Shown one piece after another: positions 50,501 to 62,271 of a DNA stretch of 64,000 bases. The stretch covers positions 23,677,572-23,741,571 of the forward strand of contig NC_079899.1 of NCBI RefSeq assembly GCF_024868665.1, read 5' to 3'. The DNA comes from Triplophysa rosa. Its lineage: Eukaryota > Chordata > Actinopteri > Cypriniformes > Nemacheilidae. Numbering within the stretch: position 1 is the stretch's first letter; each line of letters opens with the position of its first letter. The notes under the pieces were generated by a model. That model saw only the letters and a list, made by a program, of their open reading frames with translations. It did no database searches and was not told where the DNA came from. A program made the position numbers and the translations under genes.

Positions 50501-53500
50501 CTAAACCCCGTTGGCTATAAACAAGGAACAAGCCTTTCAATATGCCTCACACTCTTTAAAATAAAGGTGTTACAAAAGGTTCTTCACAGCCATGCCATAT
50601 GAGAACAAGTTTTGGATCCTCAAAAAAAGTTCTTTATTGGCTTTTGTAGTCTTAAGGACCTTTTGTGCGACAGCCAAGGGTTATTTTATGGCGTCATGTT
50701 GTACGTTCAACACCTTCAGAGTGCAGAAACAAATGAGTTTTCATTCCATGGGACTTTAAGTGTAACGGTTTTGTCCAGCAGAGTTCACCGAAGAATTGCA
50801 TTCGTTTGATTCGAACCTACAGTTGACAGAACTGTAAAGGTGTCTTTTTTTGCTTTCTTATGAAGCACAGGTTCTGTGAAACTCTGTCCTGATGGATTCT
50901 GACGTATCTTTCCCTCAGAAGCTCCACCACTAGAGGGAAGCTCTCCACCACAACTCGAACCACCATCCAGCATCAGGCTCTCCGGCGCATGAATGTCAGC
51001 GCTCCTGCTAATTGCCTCCTGTCTGTTTGTTGCTTGCTTATGAATTAGCTTCCTGTTCACCGAACGAAATTATCCGCCATTATTTAATTACACCTGAGTA
51101 GATGATGCTTTAATCGGCGATTCCTGACTGGGATCTGATATGCCTTGAGCTGTATTAAATAGCTGTTTACTTTTCTGATAGCTAAAAGCATTAAATCGAT
51201 GGCATGGAGGGATTACGGATGGTTAATTGGCGCCGTTCATTAGCCCTCCATAAACTGCGAGGTAAAGCACCGGTACACAGTGGATGAGATAAAGACAAAG
51301 TCTTAAAGCATAATTTCGCACAGGCAAATTAAAAGGCGCCTGCCTTGTTTTGCTGCCTGTACTCCAGAGGTTATTAAAGCTCTCCACCAAGCACCCCGAG
51401 ATCATATTGACAGGCTTTAATTAATACTAACCTTTCTACGTCTAATGGAAAAGGAGCGAGGAAGAGGCTGAGACGAGAAGCATTTTTTCCCGCGCCGAAA
51501 TTAATCATATCCCTTCTATATATTTCCAGCTAATCCCAAAGTCAATGAAGAACTGAAACAAAGGTTTCCGTCCCCGGTAAGGCACCATTGTTCAGAGACC
51601 ACACCACAACTTGGGTAAAGATGCTTTCCTCCGCTCATTTTACACTGTTTGTCAATGGCTTTCTTCCACATGTTACAATTAAGGGCGGTTTTTTAATATG
51701 TGCGAAATGTTTATCGGTGTACATCGCCAGCGATGATTACACGCTGTAATGATATCTTTGCACAGATATGTTTTCTAAATCCAAAACCCAGTTACAATGT
51801 TTGAAAATCAGCTAGTTTGGTTTGTTCGCCTTTAGTGAAATGCAAGCGTAAATTGGTTGCGTGCGCATTTTTGTGTGTGCACAGGATGCACTTTTAACAG
51901 GCACTGAAATGTACTTTGTTGGTTATTTTAGTACGATTCGACACTGAGTTACGATTTAAAACTCCCTTAAATTACATTTCACTTGCATTTTACATGCATA
52001 CAAAAGCAATGTAGGCATATGCTAATTATTATTTATTTTTATTTACTTTCAGGAAATGTAAACAACAATTTGTAAACTGTATTAGTGTACAATTTAAATA
52101 ACATTCAGGATATTGTTATGGTATTTTTTATCAGTGAAATCAAGATTAGATATATTTATATACAGTACATTTATTTATGTTGTGTTTGTTTGTGTAGACG
52201 TACAGCGTACACGCTGTAAAAGAGTTGACACTGTTCTCTTTTGGTGCGAACACTTGAAGGTCTTTGATATTTGTGTCATGTCCTGCCTTTATACATCGCT
52301 TTAGAGAAAAAACGACAGCTAGTCCATCAAAGCGCTGTCATTGATGTACAGTTTGTCAATATCCCGTATCCTTTACCTGTTCGTGTCAGCTACAGCATCA
52401 CTTTTATTGCACTGCTGTTAGATATCGAAGGGGATGATGTGACGCAAAGACCAGAAGGGAAAAAAAAACGTATTTTGCATTTATGTTTTTCAGATCCTCT
52501 GAACGAGATTCTACGTCCCACACTAAGAGTTTATCCAAAGCTTTGGAGGAAAAGCTCAAACCAGGTAATAAATGATTACCAAAAGCAATTGCATGATAAC
52601 GTTAATCAGGTCTATTTAAATTACAATGATTGGCCCTTATTTGTTTGTTGCTTGTTACTATTTCTCTCCAGCTTCCTGTTGTCTAAATGCTGTCCGAAAC
52701 AATGCCTACATTTATTTACATGTGTAAATTACTTTCCATCATTACAGCAGCCTGCATGCCTCATAATAACATCACCTAGGCCGTAACGCTACGGAAGAGC
52801 CACTATTTAGATAGACCGGTTGGAATGACAAAGAGAGATAAACAGAGTATTTACCAACCCTTCACCAAACGCTCCTGATATGCAAATTTATTCTGGCTGA
52901 CTGCTCAAATATACATTTGGGCTGTCGCAGAAACACTTGAATCTTTTCGCAGCGGGTTAATCGGCATGTGTTTGGTTATTAGTGACTGACATTAGTGAGA
53001 TGGCACGTGATAGTATTGTGCTCTCTTTATCAGACCGAGAGAAGAGATGGACACATGAGTTTTGTCTCTGTATTGCTCTTTTTTTTTGCCCCGTTTAGCA
53101 TGTAAAACGGCCTTTTTGTTTGTGCGCTATCCAGATCAAAGTGCATTGTAATTCGAATTTAACAATGTTGAATTTTAATGGAATGAAAGGAAAAGGCATT
53201 CAATGCAAAGGAATTCAAAGGTTTTAATATAGAAATATTTTTTTGTTGTATGTACATTTCATTATATTTAAAGGGATAGTTCACCTAACAATACAAATTC
53301 ATCCTCACATCTTTTAAAACTGGTATATGACTCTTTATTCTGTGGAACATGAAAGAAGATATTTAGAGAAATGTCTCAGTGGTTTTGTGTCCACACAATA
53401 GAAGTCAATGGGGACCAGCGTTGTTGGGTTACCAACACTCTTCAAAATATCTTCTATTGTGTTCTGAAGTCATACAGGTTTGAAATGACATGAGGGTGAG

Positions 53501-56500
53501 TAAGTGATGAATTTTAATTTCTGGGGTAAACTTGAATAAATTAAATTATTTTATGGTTCAATAATTTTTCAGAATGCCGTAATTGAACCCAAAATCCTCA
53601 AAATGGCAAAATGGAAACCCAAAACAGAATGTCTAATGCATGGTTTTACCTATTTGCTTGTTATGTCGGACTACTAAATATCCTGTGTTTGTCTGACTGT
53701 GTTGAATTTTTTGACAGTTCGACATCTTGTGGGTGTGGCCAATTCAATTCAAATTCACACTCGCAAATTAAAAAGTGAGCATGTACCTAAATCCTAAATG
53801 ATGTCCAGCTATTCCGCTCTTAAACTTGCGAGAGAATTGGTTCCCATAGGACGCTAAGATTAAAAGCCCCGCTCACCCCATTTGTGAGGGAAATGCCACT
53901 TTAAAAACATTCTCTGGGGCAGTTACCTTTGTGAGAGACACCCACGGAGAGAGATAAAATTAAAGAAGTAACCCAGGTTAGGGAACAATGTATCTAAAAG
54001 TCTCATATTTGCAGTGTGACAAAGGGCTTCTATAAGTGTGTTTGGCGTTATTATTCATGGTTTGAATTTGCTGTTTGCTCTGGTGTCTCTTACGGGGAAT
54101 ACTAATAACTATCTCCAGCGATCCTGAGAGCCGAGCCCTAGCAACAAAGCCATGAGGCAGACCTCCCTGATCTCGACTTCAAAACCTGACCTTTCGCTAA
54201 ATAATTGTGGCTGCTAAGCTGGCGCTTTTTGGACATGGCGGTCACAAGCCTGCGAGTCGAGCATCACGTCGCATTTATTAACGCGGTATGATTCTCCAGC
54301 TTTTGATGCTACGGCGATTTAAGCGGCCGTGTTTGAGTTCTGCTGGATTTGAATTGCATTGATGTTGAAGTGATTTATGTATATTTTATAATCGCAGGAC
54401 AGCCCGACCGCTTTCATAGTGTAGCACTTGGCCCTCTCAAATGTGCTTAGTGATGCTTTCTGTTTAATTTGCTTGCAGACATGAAGGTGAAGTGTCATTT
54501 TTTGATGTTAAAATACTTTTGTCTTTGGGTGCTTAACATAAAGAGACAACAATAAATAAGTCATCCATATAATCATTTTTTTAAAGAACGAATTAAACTC
54601 GACATTGCAGCATTCACTCTTAAAAATAAAGTGGCGACACAATGCCAGAGAAGCATTTTTGTCCGTATGGTTCCATAAAGAACCTTTAACATCCACAGAA
54701 CCATTTTGTCTCACAAAATGTTTTTATATTGTGGACAAAGATTATACAGACAGAAATTGTTCTTTGAAAGTTTTTTGAAGAACCAAAAATGGTTCTTCTA
54801 TGGCATCACTGTGAAGAACCCTTAAGAAACTTTAATTTTAATGGTGTACTCCTAAAGTAGGCCTGTCTATTTGTTCGACCGGTTTTGGGATTTCTGGATG
54901 AAAATAGAACAGTTACAGTTTTTATATTTGGAGACACTAGTCACACTTTGTATGATTTTATTAGAGGACAGTTATACTTCTCCAATCTTGAGGAACTTGT
55001 TTATTGTTTTAATATTTGTGAAAATGTTTTTAAGCAAGCAAAGCCAAATGTTTTAAGGATTTTAGAAGAAAAAAAGAATCTTCAACATCTTATTTGGTTT
55101 TATGTTTGATGATAGTTGGCTCCATAAACATATAGAAGCTGGTCTTAGAAAGAGAAAGAGAACGAGAAAAAGAGACAGAAAACAGAAGCAAGAGACGAGA
55201 CCAAGAGAGAGAAAGAATAAAGGAGAGAAGGAAGGAAAGGAAAGGAAAGGAAAGAAAGAATTATTTACATGAGACGGTTATTTGACATAACGCAATTGTA
55301 GTGTCCTGCATTATAATGTCTGCCTTTGTTATATTATAAAAGTCTTAACATCAGAAATTTGTACTCATTGAAAACACCTCCGATGTAAAGACCATGGTCT
55401 CATTGGGAATGATCGCGGGTACATCCAGGTTTCCCTGAGGAGCGGAGCGTGTTGTCAGAAAGGCTGCCAGAGAGACAGGCCTCTGTGTTTGCCTCCTCGC
55501 CTGCGTCTCTGGCCGTGAGCGCTACAGAAACATTGACAGAAGACCTCGCTTCCCCCTCCTGCCAGTCACTCGGCACAGCCCGCCACATTCTCTCGTGAAA
55601 GACAGCCAGACCTAGTTTCCTTTTCAGAGAGCTGACGTGAACCAACCCAACAGAGCCGCTTTTCAAACCCTCAGACTGTGTTCTCACACCAGAAGAATGG
55701 AGGTTGTATATACTGTAATATGGTTTTGTTGCTGGTTTTAAAAAGAGTCTCTCGATCTTTTTGGAACGTTATAACACTGTCTCCTATCTGAGTTTATAGG
55801 ATTGTCAAAAATGAACGTTCTGTCAATGTTTACTCAACCTCATGGCGTTCCAAACCCATTTGACTTCTGTAGACCACCAAAGATGTTTACGCCGTTTTAT
55901 TGCCATACAAAATATAAAAGTAAATGAAAGACGACAACAACAAACATCATAAAGATATTATTCAAATCAGTCCATGCATACAAGAATCAAACTTGTGAAA
56001 GTAAATCTTTTGTTTGCTTTCTCATTGTTTCTCAACCTCCTCGTTTTCTTGTCTTTCGCAAAGTACCCAAGTCTCCTCGTCCCGGTGAAGGTTTGGCACT
56101 CAAACCCCCTCCGCCCCCACCCGCACCGGGCCTGACTGCATCTGAAGTGAGAAAAATGGAGGAGAAACCGTCTCCACAGAGAACCACAGCACAGCAGGAA
56201 CAGGACAAAAATGAGACGGCCAGGAGTCCGGTCCACACACCTCACGTCAGCAGATCTGCATCCACCACGCGCAGGTCAGGAGAATCTCATCCATCATGTT
56301 TACACGATTCACTTCTGTGCTCGATCACACTTTCATCTTAGCATAAAGCATCAGGATCATGGGATCGGTCTAATGTTGTGTTGTACAATTTTCAGCTTCT
56401 GTTTTTGTGTTTGTACACTTCACTTCACATATTTCTTTAAAGAGATAGTTCACCCAAAAATGAAAGATCTGTCATGATTTACTCACCTCCAAATCTATAT

Positions 56501-59500
56501 AACATTATTTGTTCTGGTCAACACAAAGAAAGATGTTTGGAAGAATGTCAGTTACCAAACAGATCTCATACTTCCAATCCATAGTATTTATTTTCCCTAC
56601 TATGGCAGTAAATGGGGCATGAGATCTGTTTGGTTACTGACATTCTTCCAAATATCTTCCTTAGTGTTCTTTAGACAGACTAATAAAATAAGTAAATTGG
56701 GAGATGTTGGGAATTTTGGCTCACTCTTCATCCGGTTCATTATATAGGTAAAGTTGCATTGCATTGTGGGATACAGTGTTTTGCACACTGGGTTCTACTT
56801 GTGTTCTACATTTTGTCAAACATTGTCATTGAGGTATGCTGTGCATAACAGCAACTTTGTATAATTTGCCCACCGTACATACTGCATACAATTTTTTCCA
56901 AAATAGCAGACCTGTCATATATCAGATTTTCACGACATGCTTATCGTGGGCATATAATCATCGTGATATCTATTAAAATAAGAAAATTATAATTATGGTA
57001 ATTATGATAGTTGTATAAAGCCTGTAATATATGACTTTCATCTGTGGAACAGAAAAGAAGATATTTAGAGAAATGTCTCTGTGGTTTTGTGTGCCTACAA
57101 TAGAAGTCAATGGGGGTCAATGTTTGGGGGCCAACATTTTTCGAAATATCTTCGTTTGTGTTCTGCAGAACAAAGATAGTCATAGAGGTTTGGAATGACA
57201 TAGAAATGAGTAAAATGAAAGAATTTTCATTTTTGGGTGAACTATCCCTGTTGTAATTCAAAATTGCGAAATTGATCATGTGTGTAGTATTATCCTCAAA
57301 TCGATCATTAGCCAGTGTGTCATTTTTAACATATATCTTACGTGCAATGCAACAGTTGTTTCGTTTCCTCTGTGTGACCTTTTCAGTTTGACCTCGAGTA
57401 CTATCGAGAAGGCCCTGGTAGGGTACGAACGTCACATTTATTCTCATTTATAGCATTTCTGTCCATTGTGAGATTATTTTAATTATATCAGAGAGAATCA
57501 TCATCTGATAAATATAGATTCCTATGCATTTCCTGTGCCATCTTAATGAGAAGCGAATCCGATTCCTGGCTCCAAGAGGGGAAGTAATTTACCGCACGAT
57601 ACAGTGCAGTGATACTTTAATATTACCTTAAAGGTCAACTGTATGATTTGACTAATATCTCAAAGTAAATAAGTCACAGTAATATTCGTGAAAGTGGGAG
57701 ACGGCATCCCTTGTGTATTTGATAATTGCATGTCAGAATGTGAATGTGCTTCATTTTTGTTGCCCGTTCGGGAGTCTAATATAAGAGATTTTCTAATCAA
57801 CTTTTGTCTTCTATCTTAAGGCAAGCTCAGGAGGACCAAGAGAATTCCAAAGTTGTCAGTGACTCCAGAAAGCAAATCCCAGTTCTGGATAAAGAGAAGA
57901 ACATTGCGTTTCTCCTAAAGGAGCTGGATTCCCTCCGAGACCTCAATAAGAAGGTAAATTCAGAACTTCTTCAGTAATTTGTTAATCTTGCCCCTTTTTC
58001 AGGGTTTGAATTGTAGAATTTGAGGTATAATTCAGCCGTGAAGTATCTGTTCCCAACTTTTGCGAATCTCATGTGTTGGGTCTCCTCTGGCCTTATGAGA
58101 TAGCAAATTCTTATCATAATCTGTAAGCAACACTGTATATTGCATTCTAACCGAGTGGCAACCTTCCGGTCGCCCTCGTGAAACCAACACGGAAGTGACT
58201 TAAACTGCAATTCATCGACTGGCCGCTAGAGACTGGCTCCAAAACAAAGCAGAATCTCATTGAGCCGAATGTTAAAATGCCCAAGTTTACAGCAGAGAAA
58301 AACATGTTTACAGCCTGGTACAATTTTTTGGGGGGTCTATATAGCAAATTTTTCCCTTCATGACAACTGTGAGGTGGTTTTTTTTTCATAACTCATCTGT
58401 TTAAATTTGATTAAGCCTTAAAATTCTGCATAGTTAAGGGTGTGGTTTCACCAACCAGGCACCTCAGCTTCACCCACGTCCCACCTTTTTGCCCTTTTTT
58501 TATTATCCTGGAGTGACGTGCTGCCAAGATGGCGACGACTGGCTCCGCTCACTTTAGGCTTCAAAACTGCTTTTCTCAAACCTACGGGTGACATCGCAGA
58601 CACTACGTCCATGTTTTATTCGGTCTGTGATTCTTTAAAAATCATTCACACGTCCCATGAAAGCTGCTGTAGAGTCTGCTATCAGTCTGGCTAACCTCCA
58701 TCACATTGCAATTGATTGCAATAATTCTCGTTTCCGTGGTAACGCAACTTCTCTCGTGTGGATCTTGCTTTATTGTGATGAGTTTGCCAAATAAACACTT
58801 GAAGTTTTTTCTTTTCCCATTTTTTTCAAGAATGCTGCTCATGTCTTACTGCATTATGGTCCAAACCCATTTAGAGACATTAGCAAAAGAATTCGGGCTT
58901 TGACATTTTCATTACCATTTAGCACCGGGTCATCAGTTTGATACAGATGCGTGTGCAGCTGCGTTCTGTATGTGCCGTGTCTCTGTTTGAAGGCCCGGGA
59001 AGGGGACGGCCCTCTGGAATGACTGTAATTGATGTCCCAGGTTTGCAAGTAGCTGTGACTCCTGACAGAAGAGCAGGAACATGTCCTGAGAATGTGTTCG
59101 TGCTGGCAGTGATCTGAAAGCCCAGCTCGTTTCAAAGTCCAGCAGGACAATAACAAAAACGGGGTTCAATCTGTCATTGACAGGCTCAAGAGGTCAAGAT
59201 CATTCCCAAACAAGATTTATGGATGAGACAGGAAAGTGCCTCTTTTTTATCAGGAGCTCTGAATTATGCGAGAGAGTGGTCCAGATATGAAAGTTTGACA
59301 TGACTCGGCAGTACTCAACCATTGTAATATCTGTAAAGCAGCAATTATGTAAATATGTGGTATTATTTAATGGTGGCACATGATATACCAAAAATGTGTG
59401 TGATTCTTCTGAAGAAGCCAAGCAGAAACTAAATGAACAAGAGGTTGACTCAAACAAAGAACATTATTTGGACACTGAAATGCAGTATGATGAGGCTGAC

Positions 59501-60275
59501 ACAGTGTATTTTACCCAATGTTTACAAAGGTGCAGTCAAAAATATTTAGTTTCTCTGTGTTTCTTTGGTCTCTCTGTCTGTCTATTTGTCTGTCTGTGTG
59601 CCTGCCTGTCTCTCTGTGTTTCTGTCTGTCTGTCCCTCTACGTGTGTCTGTCTCTCTGTCTTTGTGCCTGTCTGTCTCTGTGTGTCTGTCTCTCTGTCTT
59701 TGTGCCTGTCTGTCTCTGTGTGTCTGTCTCTCTTTGTCTCTTTATGTGTATCTGTCTGTCTCTGTGTGTCTGTCTCTCTGTCTTTGTGCCTGTCTGTCTC
59801 TGTGTGTCTGTCTCTCTTTGTCTCTTTATGTGTATCTGTCTGTCTCTGTGTGTCTGCTTCTCTTTGTCTCTTTATGTGTATCTGTCTGTCTCTGTGTGTG
59901 TCTTTTTCCGTTTCTGTTTCTCCATGTGTCTTTCTGTCTGTCTGTCTTTCTGTCTGTGTGCCTGTCTGTCTCTCTGTGTTCCTGCCTGTCTGTCCCTCTG
60001 TGTGCCTGTCTGTCTGTCCCTCTATGTGTGTCTGTCTCTCTGTCTTTGTGCCTGTCTGTCTTTCTGTGTGTCTGTCTCTCTTTGTCTCTTTATGTGTATC
60101 TGTCTGTCTCTGTGTGTGGGTGTGTTCATGTTTATATATCCTGGTGGGGACCTAAACCTGAATGTACACCAACACATGGGGACTCGTGTCACTGTGGGGA
60201 CCAAAATTGTCTGTCAGTCTGTCTGTCTATATAAGTAAGTCTATCTATATATATATATATATATATATCTATCTA

Positions 60276-60308
<33 letters not shown>

Positions 60309-60358
60309 GTGCGTCTGTCTCTCTTTGTGTCTTTATGTGTATCTGTCTGTCTCTGTGC

Positions 60359-60389
<31 letters not shown>

Positions 60390-62232
60390 GGTCTGTCTCT
60401 GTGTGTCTGTCTCTCTTTGTGTCTTTATGTTTATCTATCTGTCTGTCTGTCTCTGTGCGTCTGTCTCTCTTTGAGTCTTTGTTTATCTGTCATTCTGTCT
60501 GTCTCTCTTTTTGTCTTTGTGTATCTGTCTTTTTGTGTGTGCATTTCTGTCTCCCTGTGTGTCTGTGTCTTTATGTTTCTGTCTGTCTTTCTCTCTGTGT
60601 GTCTTTTTCTCTGTTTGTGTATTTGCGTATCTCTTTGGGTGTCTCTCTCTACGTGTGTCTGTCTCTCTATTTACATGTCTGTCTGTGTGTCTGTAGCTGC
60701 AAGACAAGTTGGCATTGAAGGAGAAGGAGTTGGAAACCAAACTACTGGACTATCAGCTGCAGGAGGCCGAGCTTGAGGCCCAGGCCAGCGAGAGAGCGTC
60801 AGGTACGACAGGATGGATGATATAAAAAATAAACACAAGCAGAGACAAAGAGACAGATGTTTTCCCCTTTAACTCCTCTGACAATCTGAGCACTTTTGCG
60901 TGATGTTTAGCGTTTCAAAGATTTCTAAATTAAGACGTCTGACCTTCCAGCGCTGTTCAAAAGATAAACACCTTTAAATTAATTAGTCGCTACGTGTCAA
61001 GAGAACCCGAGAAAGCACACTTCCACGTTTGTAAACAACAACCTGTATGTTTAACATAAAGCGCTCTCATCAGCAGCCGTCGCTCCACTTTGTAACTGAT
61101 TATTTTGTCAATGGCATTTACACGCTCTCACCTTCCATGAACAAATATTTAAATTCAGCCAATATTCACTTTCCCTTTCGTCTTAACTTGCTAAAAAGTG
61201 TCAGTTCGCGCCTTGGTAATTAAACGAAGATACGTGGCGCGTGACATATAGGGAATACAATTAAGCAGCCAATTGTTCGTTTAATAAGACGATGATCGCG
61301 CATGTATTTGCCGCCCTCATTTCAATATGATTTGCATGGTTCGGGGTGGCGATGTTTAATCAGCAAATTCCAGCTAAAATGCAATATTGATTTGCTTTGT
61401 GAACTTTGTCATGGCTTAGCGCAGGAATGACTGTTTATCGTGAAGCCGGCGTAACATGCAGGAGTGAATTGACGCAATGATGGAGAACAGAGACGCTTTC
61501 AATGGGATTACAGGTGGAGCCGAGGACAGTGTGGGAATCCCAAAATCTTCTGGATTTCACCAAACTGTCTGTAATGGTCGGGTTCTCGTTGTTTAGATTC
61601 CTGTTTCTTAGTGTATGTCAAGTTTATTATATTGAGTTACATTTACATTATATTTACATTAATGCTTTTGGCAGACGCTTCCACCCAAAGCGATTTACAG
61701 TATATTCAACCCAACCTTGTTTTTTATTTATCTGCTTATTCATTCCGTGTTCATTCATTTGTATTTGCTTGGACCCTTTGTTTCCAATATTGCAGTGGAA
61801 ATTCAGTGCCCGCCGACTTTCCAAGGGTCAAACGCAGTTGTGTTTTCTTTAGTTTCTGATATCCATGCACTGGGTGTAATTGCTCGCCGTTCTCTTACAA
61901 TGTTGATAAACCAGAGCATTGCCGTGCTGAAATTGCATAAATAAAATATCTCACAGTCTCCAAGTGCATGGAACTCTGACTTCAGGGTGTTGCTGCTATT
62001 TTATTGCTCGGGGCGTGCGCACACACGCACGCACACACACACACACACACACTTGGGGAAACTGTCTTTTCAAAATAAGGCTCACTTAGAGTTATTAATA
62101 CTTATGCCATAGTGTTTCAACTGCAATAACCTCTTTCCCGAAGAGCTTAGCCTTGTTATTGTGCAGCTGGAGCTCTGGAGTGTGCAATACCAGAATAATA
62201 ACCCTCTCTCTTTCTCTCACTCTCTCTCTCTC

Positions 62233-62271
<39 letters not shown>

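Larger units (their letters stand above)
38596..51529 (+). other. Long intron of the plus-strand gene
   Basis: Thirteen kilobases without a convincing exon. Contains MITEs, a CpG-rich island, one 80-codon orphan ORF and non-repeat blocks, all listed separately. The rest is AT-rich. Confidence 0.5.
52565..56063 (+). other. Intron of the mipol1-like gene
   Basis: Contains two MITEs and a purine-rich tract (listed). No exon found; a GC-richer patch near 55400-55690 is unexplained. Confidence 0.5.
57954..60696 (+). other. Intron of the mipol1-like gene
   Basis: Contains the repeat at 58185 and the long tetranucleotide array. The block 58900-59200 is GC-balanced and unexplained. Confidence 0.5.
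60803..62270 (+). other. Intron of the mipol1-like gene
   Basis: Non-repeat, CNE-like first part (61040-61500), a V-SINE fragment, then (AC)n and (CT)n microsatellites. Confidence 0.5.

Noticed and set aside
59396..60776. Long plus-strand ORFs of up to 280 codons rich in Cys, Leu, Ser and Val
   Set aside because: They are translations of the (TCTG)n array in all three frames; not protein-like and without start or splice support.
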